Source: VYFG01 sp964403545 (GTDB lineage: Bacteria; Pseudomonadota; Gammaproteobacteria; Arenicellales; Poriferihabitantaceae). From it: DNA of 16,657 nucleotides. Below are positions 1 to 7,196 of this stretch, piece after piece. Location: positions 1-16,657 of the forward strand of contig CAYOGN010000118.1 in NCBI GenBank assembly GCA_964403545.1, in the 5' to 3' direction. Position 1 is the stretch's first letter, and each line of letters starts with the position of its first letter. The notes beneath the pieces are model-generated. The model was given only the letters and a program-made list of their open reading frames with translations, had not been told where the DNA came from and made no database searches. A program made the translations under genes and the position numbers.

Positions 1-474
1 CTATTACCGGAGCCTGCCGCGCTGTTAACCAAGGCGCCAAAAATGCCAGGCCTTGATGGGCAGAAAATGTCTAAATCCTATGACAATACGATCGCCCTCA
101 GGGATGATCCAAAGCGCGTGGAACAGGCCATCAGGGTCATGCCAACGGATCCTGCCCGGGTGCGATTGACGGACCCGGGAGACCCGGATAAATGTCCGGT
201 GTGGCAACTGCATCAAGTTTATAGCGGTCCGGATACGCAGCAATGGGTAGCTGATGGCTGCCGTACAGCGGCGTTTGGCTGTCTGCAGTGTAAAAAACCA
301 CTCATTGAAAAGATATTGCAGGAACAGGAGCAGGTTCGAGACCGGGCGCGCCCCTATGAGGCCAATCCAGGCCTTGTCCGTGATGTAATTGCCCAGGGAG
401 AGGTGCAGGCGCGCAAAGTCGCCAGCGAAACGATGGAGATTGTGCGAGAATCTGTAGGGACAATTTATCGTTAA
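1..474 (+). CDS. trpS: Tryptophanyl-tRNA synthetase, C-terminal part (5' end outside window)
   Basis: Charges tRNA-Trp with tryptophan in the cytoplasm. The reading frame is open from base 1 and ends at the TAA at 472-474, giving about 157 residues of a protein usually near 330-400. The class I synthetase signature KMSKS is encoded at 64-78, inside the family context PGLDGQKMSKSYDNTI, and is preceded by LPEPAALLTKAPKM, typical of bacterial TrpRS just before the KMSKS loop. The remainder matches the C-terminal helical anticodon-binding part (for example VWQLHQVYS and CLQCKKPL). The ATG at 43 is an internal methionine and not the start; the Rossmann half with the HIGH motif lies upstream of the window. 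Only 4 bases separate the stop from scpA, so the two are probably cotranscribed. Confidence 0.95.
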   Translation, partial: LLPEPAALLTKAPKMPGLDGQKMSKSYDNTIALRDDPKRVEQAIRVMPTDPARVRLTDPGDPDKCPVWQLHQVYSGPDTQQWVADGCRTAAFGCLQCKKPLIEKILQEQEQVRDRARPYEANPGLVRDVIAQGEVQARKVASETMEIVRESVGTIYR

Positions 475-478
475 CCGG

Positions 479-1435
479 ATGAACCAATCGACTAAAGACC
501 AGGACGATTCAGCCCCCGCACCCGATTCCGTCAATGGTGTCGACAGCCAGCCATCAGAACGGGCACAGGGAAATTCTGAAAATAGGGCTCAGGTTCAGAT
601 GAATACGAAGAATAACGGGGATGGGCCAGTGGATTCGGCGACCGCCCCCATGGCTGAATCGTCAAAAATCCTGGTCAATGGTCAGGCACTGGGTAAACTC
701 CCCAACGATCTGTATATTCCTCCGGATGCACTCGAAGTATTTCTCGAGACATTTCAGGGCCCCCTCGATCTGCTCCTGTATCTGATCCGCAAGCAGAATC
801 TCGATATTCTCGACATTCCGGTTGCGTTGATTACCCGGCAGTATATGGAGTACGTTGAGTTGATGCGTCATTTTCGTCTTGATCTGGCGGCAGAATATCT
901 GGTGATGGCGGCAATGCTGGCAGAAATCAAATCTAGAATGTTATTGCCCAGACCTGTTAGCGATGAGGAAGAGGATGATGAGGATCCACGTGCTGCCCTG
1001 ATCAGGCGGTTACAGGAATATGAGCGTTTTAGCCAGGCCGCCCAGGATATTGACGACCGCCCGAGGCTTGAACGGGAATTATTTCTGGTCACCACCGATT
1101 TTGAAGATCCAGCGCCGGTGAAAATTCTTCCGCGGGCTTCTCTGAACGATCTGATCGTTGCATTTCGACATGTCATGGAGCGTAGTATTCAAAACAGAAA
1201 CTGGTCTATTGACCATGAACGACTCAATGTGCGTGAGAAGATGACCCATATTCTGGACCGAATACGCAGCAGTGGTTTTATCCAGTTTGAGGAATTGTTC
1301 GACCCGAAAGAAGGCAAGCTTGGTCTGGTCGTATGTTTTATGGCGATATTGGAACTGACCCGGGACAATATGCTGACCGTGGTCCAAAACGAACCATTTG
1401 CCCCCATTCACTTGAAGAGTACTGAGGCTGGATAA
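479..1435 (+). CDS. scpA: Segregation and condensation protein A (ScpA, kleisin)
   Basis: Kleisin subunit that bridges SMC heads and works with ScpB in chromosome condensation and segregation. The family core starts near residue 84 with the diagnostic stretch ETFQGPLDLLLYLIRKQNLD and continues through DIPVALITRQYMEYVELM and an AAEYLVMAAMLAEIKSRMLLP helix; an acidic EEEDDED linker follows. The C-terminal winged helix is around residues 240-310. From the first ATG it is 318 residues, longer than many ScpA proteins (about 250-280), because residues 1-60 are low-complexity and rich in S, D, N, Q. Start choice is uncertain: ATG 479 has no clear Shine-Dalgarno, while an in-frame ATG at 599 has CAGG about 8 bases upstream and still leaves the ILVNGQ segment before the core. 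It sits 4 bases after trpS and 5 bases before scpB. Confidence 0.93.
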   Translation: MNQSTKDQDDSAPAPDSVNGVDSQPSERAQGNSENRAQVQMNTKNNGDGPVDSATAPMAESSKILVNGQALGKLPNDLYIPPDALEVFLETFQGPLDLLLYLIRKQNLDILDIPVALITRQYMEYVELMRHFRLDLAAEYLVMAAMLAEIKSRMLLPRPVSDEEEDDEDPRAALIRRLQEYERFSQAAQDIDDRPRLERELFLVTTDFEDPAPVKILPRASLNDLIVAFRHVMERSIQNRNWSIDHERLNVREKMTHILDRIRSSGFIQFEELFDPKEGKLGLVVCFMAILELTRDNMLTVVQNEPFAPIHLKSTEAG

Positions 1436-1440
1436 ACGAT

Positions 1441-2130
1441 ATGTCGGATGATTTAAAAAACATCATCGAGGCGGTACTGCTGGTTTCTGATAGCGTCGTC
1501 AGTGTCGCAAGAATTCAGGGACTGTTTGACGAAGATGTGCGTCCCGAAGCCGCGCAGGTGCTTGCAGCGATCGAGAGTTTACAAAATGACTGCGAGAATC
1601 GCGGTATCGAGCTTCGAAAAATTGGCAAAGGTTATCGTTACCAGACGTGTGATAAATACGCTGATTACTTGCGAAAATTATACGCTGTCAAACCTCCCAG
1701 GATGTCACGGGCACTGATGGAAACGCTGGCAATAATCGCCTACCGACAGCCGGTTAGCCGGGGAGATATCGAAGACGTTCGCGGCGTGACGGTGAGCAGC
1801 GAAATCATGCAACGATTGATTGAACGTGAATGGATCCGGCAGATAGGGGTTCGTGATGTGCCAGGACGTCCTGGACTATTTGGCACCACGCCGGAATTTT
1901 TGTCCTATTTCAACCTGGCATCATTAAAAGATCTTCCTGTGTTAATGGACGAACGGGAAATCGAGCAGATTGCGGGTGAGCTGGAAATCCCCATACCGCC
2001 GGAAGTTCTTGCGGCAATGAATCCCGATACAGCTTCGATGTCCGAGAGTTCTGATGAGGCATCTGGTGAAGGTTCTGAAGATGTGTCGCAATTAGAGCAG
2101 ACTACTGCGAGCATCTCTGACCCGGGATGA
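1441..2130 (+). CDS. scpB: Segregation and condensation protein B (ScpB)
   Basis: Partner of ScpA in the SMC-ScpAB complex; dimerises through tandem winged helices. Recognisable family segments are the N-terminal LKNIIEAVLLVSDSVVS, the central RALMETLAIIAYRQPVSRGD with EDVRGVTVSSEIMQRL, and RDVPGRPGLFGTTPEFL of the second winged helix. It is 229 residues, usual for the family. The last 35 or so residues (from about 195) form an acidic, serine-rich tail that looks disordered. The ATG at 1441 has GGA eight bases upstream. The stop overlaps the rluB start in an ATGA (2127-2130), which suggests translational coupling. Confidence 0.95.
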   Translation: MSDDLKNIIEAVLLVSDSVVSVARIQGLFDEDVRPEAAQVLAAIESLQNDCENRGIELRKIGKGYRYQTCDKYADYLRKLYAVKPPRMSRALMETLAIIAYRQPVSRGDIEDVRGVTVSSEIMQRLIEREWIRQIGVRDVPGRPGLFGTTPEFLSYFNLASLKDLPVLMDEREIEQIAGELEIPIPPEVLAAMNPDTASMSESSDEASGEGSEDVSQLEQTTASISDPG

Positions 2131-3128
2131 CATCGTCGGCAAAGAAATCCGGGGCAAAGAAATCCCGGGCACAAAAACCTGCCGCGCATCAATCCGGTTT
2201 AGAGAAATTCGGGGGACAAAAGTCTGAGCCACAAAGATCCGGAATCAGGCTGCAAAAATTCCTCGCAGAGCGTGGAATGGGATCCAGACGCAAAATCGAG
2301 GGTTGGATAGCCGAAGGAAAAATTCGGGTGGATGGCCACCAGGCACAGCTTGGGGATCGAGTGGATGAAAACGCCAAAATCAGTATCGATGGACGACCAC
2401 TCAGAGGCAAAGCCCAGGTTCGAACATCCCGGGTAATAATCTATAACAAACCCGAAGGGGAAATTTGCAGCAGGGATGATCCAGCCAAACGGCCAACGGT
2501 TTTCAGGCACCTGCCAAAGCTTAAAGGGGAGCGCTGGGTGATTGTGGGGAGACTGGATATTAATACCAGGGGGTTGCTGTTGTTTACCAATAAAGGAGAA
2601 CTGGCCAACCAGTTGATGCATCCGGAATTTGGTCTGGAGCGTGAGTATCTTTGCCGCATATTTGGCAAAGTCGAAGCTTCTACGATGACTCGCCTCACCC
2701 AGGGGGTAGAACTCGATGGAGAAATAATTCGATTCCAGGAGCTCAAACGAAATCGCGGCGAGGGCAGTAATACCTGGTATACGGTGGTGGTAACGGAAGG
2801 CAAGAATCGCGAGGTCCGTCGCCTGTGGGAGTCGGTAGGTTGTCGCGTGAGTCGGCTGGTGCGGGTGCGTTATGGCACCACCAGATTACCAAAGAATTTG
2901 AGACAGGGGGAATGCCTGGAATTAAAAGAAGCAGAGATTTCGCGATTATTGCAGGGAGGGGCGGATAGCCAGCAAGCGGAAACTGATTCTTCTTTCACCA
3001 GCACTCGCTCAAACAAATCCGGTTCCGGAAAATCGCGTGCAGGGAAATCGGGGGCTGGCAAATTCCGTAGCAAGGGCCCGGTTTCCAAAAAATCGGCGAC
3101 TGGCAGCAGGGGTCGCCGGAGTAATTAA
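2127..3128 (+). CDS. rluB: 23S rRNA pseudouridine(2605) synthase RluB
   Basis: Converts a uridine in helix 90-92 of 23S rRNA to pseudouridine (U2605 in E. coli numbering). After a basic N-terminal extension (1-38), an S4 RNA-binding domain covers about 39-86 (RLQKFLAERGMGSRRKIEGWI). The RsuA/RluB/E/F catalytic domain covers about 103-260, with the signature GRLDINTRGLLLFTNKGELA; D144 is the expected catalytic aspartate. KNREVRRLWESVGCRVSRLVR is the conserved RNA-contacting segment. Length is 333 against about 290 in E. coli; the excess is in two lysine/serine-rich tails (residues 1-38 and about 283-333) containing pentapeptide repeats. RluB rather than RluE/F or RsuA is preferred because of the scpAB neighbourhood and the basic tail. 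It overlaps scpB by 4 bases. Confidence 0.93.
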   Translation: MTSSAKKSGAKKSRAQKPAAHQSGLEKFGGQKSEPQRSGIRLQKFLAERGMGSRRKIEGWIAEGKIRVDGHQAQLGDRVDENAKISIDGRPLRGKAQVRTSRVIIYNKPEGEICSRDDPAKRPTVFRHLPKLKGERWVIVGRLDINTRGLLLFTNKGELANQLMHPEFGLEREYLCRIFGKVEASTMTRLTQGVELDGEIIRFQELKRNRGEGSNTWYTVVVTEGKNREVRRLWESVGCRVSRLVRVRYGTTRLPKNLRQGECLELKEAEISRLLQGGADSQQAETDSSFTSTRSNKSGSGKSRAGKSGAGKFRSKGPVSKKSATGSRGRRSN

Positions 3129-3218
3129 GTGCAGTGTATTGAATAGATCGTATGCATCAGAGCCCGCCAAAATGATTCAGGACAAGGTGCGGCCGGCTCG
3201 GGCGCAGTTCTCAGCGAA

Positions 3219-3989
3219 GTGAAAATCACAATTGTCACCGTCGTTTACAATGCGGCGGATACTCTTGAGCAGTCAATTTTGTCTGTTCGCTCCCAGTTGT
3301 GGAAGGAAGTTGAGCATATTGTCATCGATGGTGCATCCACAGATGGATCCCTCGAAATCATACAACGACATGGAGACAAGTTAAGTCAATGGGTATCGGA
3401 GCCTGATCAGGGTATCTACCATGCCATGAATAAGGGCTTAAGTCTGGCAACCGGGGACATCGTAGGGTTTCTGAATGCGGATGACATCTATCAGGATGAG
3501 CATGTACTTGCCGATGTCGCATCCTGCTTTGCCAATGACAGCGTTGATGGATGCTATGGCGACCTCGTCTACGTGGCGAAGGACAATCCCGATAAAGTTA
3601 TCCGGTACTGGCAATCCCGGGATTATCGTCCCGGACTGTTTGAATCAGGCTGGATGCCAGCGCACCCTACTTTTTTTGTCAGAAGAAAGGTATACCAGGA
3701 GTTCGGATGCTTTGATACCAGGCTCAGGTTCCAGTCAGATTTTGAACTAACAGCGCGACTAATGGCAGTGCATGGTATTGCTACCTGCTATTTGCCAAGA
3801 ATTTTAGTGAGAATGCGAACCGGCGGTATAACGAATCGAAGTCTGGCCAACATTGTCAGGGGTAATGCCGAGTCCTATTCAGCATGCAAAAGACTGGGAC
3901 TGGAGGTGACACCATTTTACTTTCTGACGAAATTTGCCCTGCGCGTGCCGCAGTTTTTTTGCCGAGCGACGACAACTGCCGAAAATTGA
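3219..3989 (+). CDS. GT2-family glycosyltransferase (WcaA/WcaE-like, substrate unknown)
   Basis: Inverting GT-A fold glycosyltransferase, 256 residues, cytoplasmic or membrane-peripheral, probably transferring a sugar to a lipid-linked or surface glycan acceptor. Visible motifs are TIVTVVYN at the N-terminus, the nucleotide-binding DGASTDGS (37-44), EPDQGIYHAMNKG (61-73), LNADD (85-89, the DxD-like metal/nucleotide site), CYGDLVYV (112-119) and a downstream FQSDFEL acidic motif. There is no membrane segment and no second domain. Start is the GTG at 3219; frame and motif positions fit, and AGCGAA upstream is only a poor Shine-Dalgarno. It follows rluB by 90 bases on the same strand and is convergent with rpsT. 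There is no polysaccharide cluster around it, so context does not give the product. This subfamily is common in O-antigen and exopolysaccharide loci, so acquisition is possible but not shown. Confidence 0.85.
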   Translation: MKITIVTVVYNAADTLEQSILSVRSQLWKEVEHIVIDGASTDGSLEIIQRHGDKLSQWVSEPDQGIYHAMNKGLSLATGDIVGFLNADDIYQDEHVLADVASCFANDSVDGCYGDLVYVAKDNPDKVIRYWQSRDYRPGLFESGWMPAHPTFFVRRKVYQEFGCFDTRLRFQSDFELTARLMAVHGIATCYLPRILVRMRTGGITNRSLANIVRGNAESYSACKRLGLEVTPFYFLTKFALRVPQFFCRATTTAEN

Positions 3990-4021
3990 CCCTGGTCCGG
4001 CTGTGGGTGGTAATTAAGACT

Positions 4022-4039
4022 GCCCCCTCCCCCCGGGGC
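4022..4039 (-). terminator. Possible weak hairpin terminator for rpsT
   Basis: GCCCC (4022-4026) can pair with GGGGC (4035-4039) across an 8-base C-rich loop, about 43 bases beyond the rpsT stop. On the minus strand it is followed by AGTCTTAATT, which is only partly T-rich, so the call is tentative. On the plus strand, where it would serve the glycosyltransferase, no T tract follows. Confidence 0.3.
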
Positions 4040-4081
4040 TGCGCAACGGTTGGTTCAAAATTACGCAGATTTGAAACGATT

Positions 4082-4348
4082 TCAGGCGTTGATGGTACGC
4101 AGGCGGCTATTCAATCGTGATTTCAGACGGGAAGCACGATTGCCGTGATGCAGTCCTTTAGAGCAAGCACGGTCAATTTTGGATACCGCATCGCAATAGG
4201 CAGTTTTCGCACCTTCAACTTCATTATTGTCGATAAGCTTTAATAGCTTCTTGATAGAAGTTCTCAGGGCAGAGCGTTGGCTCATATTAAGGCTGCGTCT
4301 TTTGGTATTTTGACGTGCCCGCTTTCTAGCTTGTGGTGAATTAGCCAA
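4082..4348 (-). CDS. rpsT: Small ribosomal subunit protein bS20, TTG start
   Basis: Primary 16S rRNA-binding protein of the 30S subunit. From the TTG at 4348 the product is 88 residues, the usual S20 length, beginning (M)ANSPQARKRARQNTKRRSLN and containing TSIKKLLKLI and GLHHGNRASRLKSRL, all typical of S20. The frame extends further upstream to an ATG at 4441, but that extension is unlike S20. The TTG is preceded by AAGGA with 8 bases of spacing, a strong ribosome binding site. E. coli rpsT also starts with UUG, where the weak start takes part in autogenous translational control, so the same control is plausible here (inference). It is divergent from murJ, an arrangement also seen in Pseudomonas. 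Confidence 0.96.
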   Translation of the reverse strand: MANSPQARKRARQNTKRRSLNMSQRSALRTSIKKLLKLIDNNEVEGAKTAYCDAVSKIDRACSKGLHHGNRASRLKSRLNSRLRTINA

Positions 4349-4392
4349 AGTTGGTTTCCTTGTAAGTTTTGATTGAAAATCACGGGATGGGC

Positions 4393-4420
4393 TTGCACCT
4401 GTGAGTTGCAATACTATAAT
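4393..4420 (+). promoter_or_regulatory. Candidate sigma-70 promoter toward murJ
   Basis: TTGCAC (4393-4398), a 16-base spacer and a consensus TATAAT (4415-4420). The -35 matches the consensus at only three positions. The same AT-rich segment read on the minus strand gives TATAGT (4413-4418), a possible -10 for rpsT about 65 bases upstream of its start, but without a recognisable -35. If used, the murJ leader would be about 260 bases long. Confidence 0.35.
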
Positions 4421-4612
4421 TGCGCCTCTTTCCGGGCTCACCCGCTGAATCCCAATGCCCTTTTCGACGACTGATCGAAGGGCGGTGGAATATCGACAAT
4501 TTCAGGCCAAATGTCAAGCAGCAAAACAAAGGACGCCGTAATTAATAACCTATAATCCTGTAATCCTCAGTTGACCACTAATCATTGCTACTATGCGATT
4601 TAAAATATGAAA

Positions 4613-4675
4613 TATCCTGGATTTGACCATATTCGCCCGGTGAATGAACAGCGCTCAACTAAGGATTCCAGGATA
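4613..4675 (+). promoter_or_regulatory. Inverted repeat enclosing the murJ ribosome binding site
   Basis: TATCCTGGA (4613-4621) is a perfect reverse complement of TCCAGGATA (4667-4675), separated by 45 bases. The right arm contains AGGA (4670-4673), the best-placed Shine-Dalgarno for the murJ ATG at 4684 (10-base spacing). In the mRNA the stem would hide this site. A second, poorly spaced AAGGA (4661-4665) lies just outside the stem. Confidence 0.35.
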
Positions 4676-4683
4676 ATCCATCA

Positions 4684-6261
4684 ATGAATTCCCCGGCTTC
4701 ACCCAGTTTAATCAAATCAACTTCCATCGTTGGCTCGATGACGTTGCTGTCACGGATCAGCGGACTTGTCAGGGATATAATTTTTGCCAATCTGCTGGGA
4801 GACAAGGCGGCTGCTGATGTGTTTTTCGTCGCCTTCAGAATTCCCAATTTTTTTCGCAGGATAACCGCAGAAGGCGCTTTTTCCGCAGCATTTGTCCCGG
4901 TTTTTACCGATTTTCGTCAACACAAGGATTCCGCTGATGCCAGTCGATTTCTGCAGTTGATTCTGGGACGGTTTGGCCTGATTCTAGCGATCATTTCATT
5001 ATTGGGGATCTTCGCGGCGCCGTGGATGGTGAAGGGACTGGCCTGGGGCTTCCAGTCTGACCCGGAAAAGTTTGCCCTCACCGTGAGCGCCACACGAATT
5101 ACTTTTCCCTATCTGTTTTTTATTTCACTGGTGGCGATGTTTGGTGGAATGCTGAATACCTGTGGACGTTTCGCTGCACCGGCAGCAACCCCGGTTTTGC
5201 TGAATTTATGTCTCATATTCGCTGCTGTGGTACTGGTGCCGTTATATTCTGATGCGCCCATTGCGCTGGCGTCAGGCGTTCTGATGGCCGGGTTGATCCA
5301 GTTTTTATTTCAGCTGCCATTTCTTAAACGTGAAAATCTGGCAGTGCGCCCACGACTGCGATCACGATCTGATGACAAGATAGCAAATACCGGTGCACGC
5401 CAGGTATTTAAACTGATGTTACCCGCCATTTTCGGGGTTTCAGTGGCCCAACTCAATGTTTTAATCAATACCCTGCTGGCGTCGTTTATGGTGACCGGCA
5501 GTATTTCGTGGTTATATTATTCTGATCGATTAATGGAATTTCCCGTTGGTGTGTTTGGCATTGCGCTGGCAACGGTAATTCTGCCCAACCTGTCGGAAAA
5601 ACACGCTAAAAGATCCCACAGGGCATTTTCCAGAACCCTGGATTGGGCCGCTCGCTGGGTATTTTTGATCTGTATTCCAGCCACAGTAGGCCTCATTGTG
5701 ATGGCGCAGCCGATGATAACAACAATTTTCTTCCACGGCGATTTTACCGCCAATGGGGTCACAATGGCGTCCTCGAGTCTGGTAGCATTCAGCCTCGGAT
5801 TGCTTCCAATTGTTCTGGTCAAAGTACTCGCTCCGGGATTCTATGCCCGTAAGAATACCCGTACGCCGGTCAGGATTGGCATCATCGCGGTGGCGGTTAA
5901 TATTGTGACGAGCCTGGCCTTGTTTTATCCCATGCAGCATACCGGGCTGGCGCTGGCGACATCTGTTGCGGCATTGGTCAACGCTGCCTTGTTATACTTC
6001 AGCCTCAAGAGAAGTGGTGTTTTTCAACTGGAGCCGGGCTGGTTACCATTTCTCGGAAAAATCTTGTTTGCAACAATAGTGATGGGGGTAATATTACAGC
6101 AGGGCGCGAGCACACCGGCAAGCTGGTTCGATCAGAATATACCGCAGAGAGTGCTGCGGCTTACAGGATGGATCATCGCTGGTGCCGGAGGGTATTTTAT
6201 GATCCTGTACATTTCAGGTTTTCGGATGAATACCCTGGCACTTGAAAAGGAAGCCGAGTGA
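4684..6261 (+). CDS. murJ: Lipid II flippase MurJ (MviN)
   Basis: Inner-membrane MOP-superfamily flippase that moves the peptidoglycan precursor lipid II to the periplasmic face. Length is 525 residues, usual for MurJ (about 510-530). The N-terminus carries the family signature: SRISGLVRDIIFANLLGDK, then ADVFFVAFRIPNFFRRITAEG and AFSAAFVPVFTDF. R24, R30 and D45 correspond to the conserved charged residues lining the cavity in E. coli MurJ (R18, R24, D39). About 14 hydrophobic segments are spread over the length, with SWLYYSDRLMEFPVGVFGIAL in the middle. ATG at 4684 is supported by AGGA ten bases upstream and by the family N-terminus. Its stop overlaps the ribF GTG by 4 bases. It heads an operon murJ-ribF-lspA-ispH. 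Confidence 0.95.
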   Translation: MNSPASPSLIKSTSIVGSMTLLSRISGLVRDIIFANLLGDKAAADVFFVAFRIPNFFRRITAEGAFSAAFVPVFTDFRQHKDSADASRFLQLILGRFGLILAIISLLGIFAAPWMVKGLAWGFQSDPEKFALTVSATRITFPYLFFISLVAMFGGMLNTCGRFAAPAATPVLLNLCLIFAAVVLVPLYSDAPIALASGVLMAGLIQFLFQLPFLKRENLAVRPRLRSRSDDKIANTGARQVFKLMLPAIFGVSVAQLNVLINTLLASFMVTGSISWLYYSDRLMEFPVGVFGIALATVILPNLSEKHAKRSHRAFSRTLDWAARWVFLICIPATVGLIVMAQPMITTIFFHGDFTANGVTMASSSLVAFSLGLLPIVLVKVLAPGFYARKNTRTPVRIGIIAVAVNIVTSLALFYPMQHTGLALATSVAALVNAALLYFSLKRSGVFQLEPGWLPFLGKILFATIVMGVILQQGASTPASWFDQNIPQRVLRLTGWIIAGAGGYFMILYISGFRMNTLALEKEAE

Positions 6262-7196
6262 AGCTGATTCGATCTATCCGCTCCGGCCGGTTACCAGTAG
6301 ATGGTTGCGTGCTGACCATTGGTAACTTCGACGCGGTACATCTGGGGCATCAGAGAATTCTCAGGGCGCTGCGATCCGAGGGCGACAGGTTAGGGCTGCC
6401 GGTGGTGGTAATGACTTTCGATCCACATCCTGAAGAATACTTTCTGGGCAATAAAAGCTCGGCTCGCCTTACTGAATGCAGTACCCGATATTTTGCCCTG
6501 CGAGATCAAGGTGTGGACGTCATGCTATTGCTCAAGTTTAACCGGACGCTGGCAGGCACCAGTGCAGAAGATTTTATTCGGTACTTTCTGGTGGAGCGAC
6601 TAAAAATGCAGTACATGCTGGTTGGAGATGATTTTCGATTTGGTCAGGGACGCGCAGGAGATTATTCCATGCTACAGCAGTTTTCCGCAGCCGGTAACTA
6701 TATAGTTGACAGTACCGAAACCATTCTCCATGAAGCTGAAAGGATCAGCAGTACACGAATCCGGATGCTACTGGCTGAAGGGAACCTGAGGGTGGCGGAG
6801 AAGCTTTTGGGGCGCCGTTACAACCTGGTAGGACGGGTTTCTCATGGCCGGCAATTGGGTCGTCAATGGGGGTTTCCAACGCTGAACCTGGTGATTAACC
6901 ATGTGCCTGCTGTGAGCGGAATATTCGCCGTAGAAGTCACCGGTTTTGGCGATATTCGATTACCCGGTGTAGCCAGCCTTGGTAGTCGCCCGACCCTTGG
7001 TGAACATCTTGGTATTTTGCTGGAAGTATATTTGTTTGATTTTAATCGGTCAGTATATGGAGAACGCGTTTGCGTTGAATTTGTGGAGAAGATCAGAGGA
7101 GAGAAGAAATTTGATTCCCTGGAGTCTCTTCAAACCCGAATAAAGCTCGATGCAGAAAAAGCCCGGCAAATTCTCGATGCCAGACGAATTAAATGA
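6258..7196 (+). CDS. ribF: Bifunctional riboflavin kinase / FMN adenylyltransferase
   Basis: Makes FMN from riboflavin and then FAD from FMN in the cytoplasm. Length is 312 residues, as in E. coli RibF. The N-terminal nucleotidyltransferase domain (about 1-165) has GNFDAVHLGH (22-31, containing HxGH), GDDFRFG (123-129) and SSTRIR (164-169). The C-terminal flavokinase domain (about 185-310) has GRQLGRQWGFPTLNL with the PTxN motif (207-210) and an EVYLFDF strand followed by YGERVCVEF. Start is GTG at 6258, overlapping the murJ TGA (GTGA). The stop overlaps the lspA start by 4 bases, which leaves no room for ileS, the gene normally found here in gammaproteobacteria. Confidence 0.95.
   Translation: MKLIRSIRSGRLPVDGCVLTIGNFDAVHLGHQRILRALRSEGDRLGLPVVVMTFDPHPEEYFLGNKSSARLTECSTRYFALRDQGVDVMLLLKFNRTLAGTSAEDFIRYFLVERLKMQYMLVGDDFRFGQGRAGDYSMLQQFSAAGNYIVDSTETILHEAERISSTRIRMLLAEGNLRVAEKLLGRRYNLVGRVSHGRQLGRQWGFPTLNLVINHVPAVSGIFAVEVTGFGDIRLPGVASLGSRPTLGEHLGILLEVYLFDFNRSVYGERVCVEFVEKIRGEKKFDSLESLQTRIKLDAEKARQILDARRIK

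Larger units (their letters stand above)
4349..4683. other. Divergent rpsT-murJ intergenic region
   Basis: 335 bases without a convincing gene. It holds the leader and promoter of rpsT (minus strand) and the leader of murJ (plus strand). Visible elements are a TATAAT hexamer at 4415-4420, a second TATAAT at 4551-4556 without a good -35, and a hairpin at 4457-4483 (GCCCTT/AAGGGC outer stem, two-base bulge, CGA/TCG inner stem, 7-base loop, no T tract on either side). A 9-bp inverted repeat at 4613-4621 and 4667-4675 overlaps the murJ ribosome binding site. The region is AT-rich from about 4540 onward. Confidence 0.7.

Noticed and set aside
25..534. Minus-strand open frame of 169 codons across trpS and the scpA start
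   Set aside because: It runs opposite clear TrpRS coding sequence with the KMSKS motif and resembles no protein family I know.
3037..3222. Small plus-strand frame of 61 codons bridging rluB and the glycosyltransferase
   Set aside because: Its first half is a frame-shifted reading of the RluB basic tail and the rest lacks recognisable features; no ribosome binding site.
4082..4441. rpsT frame read from the ATG at 4441 (119 residues)
   Set aside because: S20 homology and the ribosome binding site both place the start at TTG 4348; the added residues are unlike S20.
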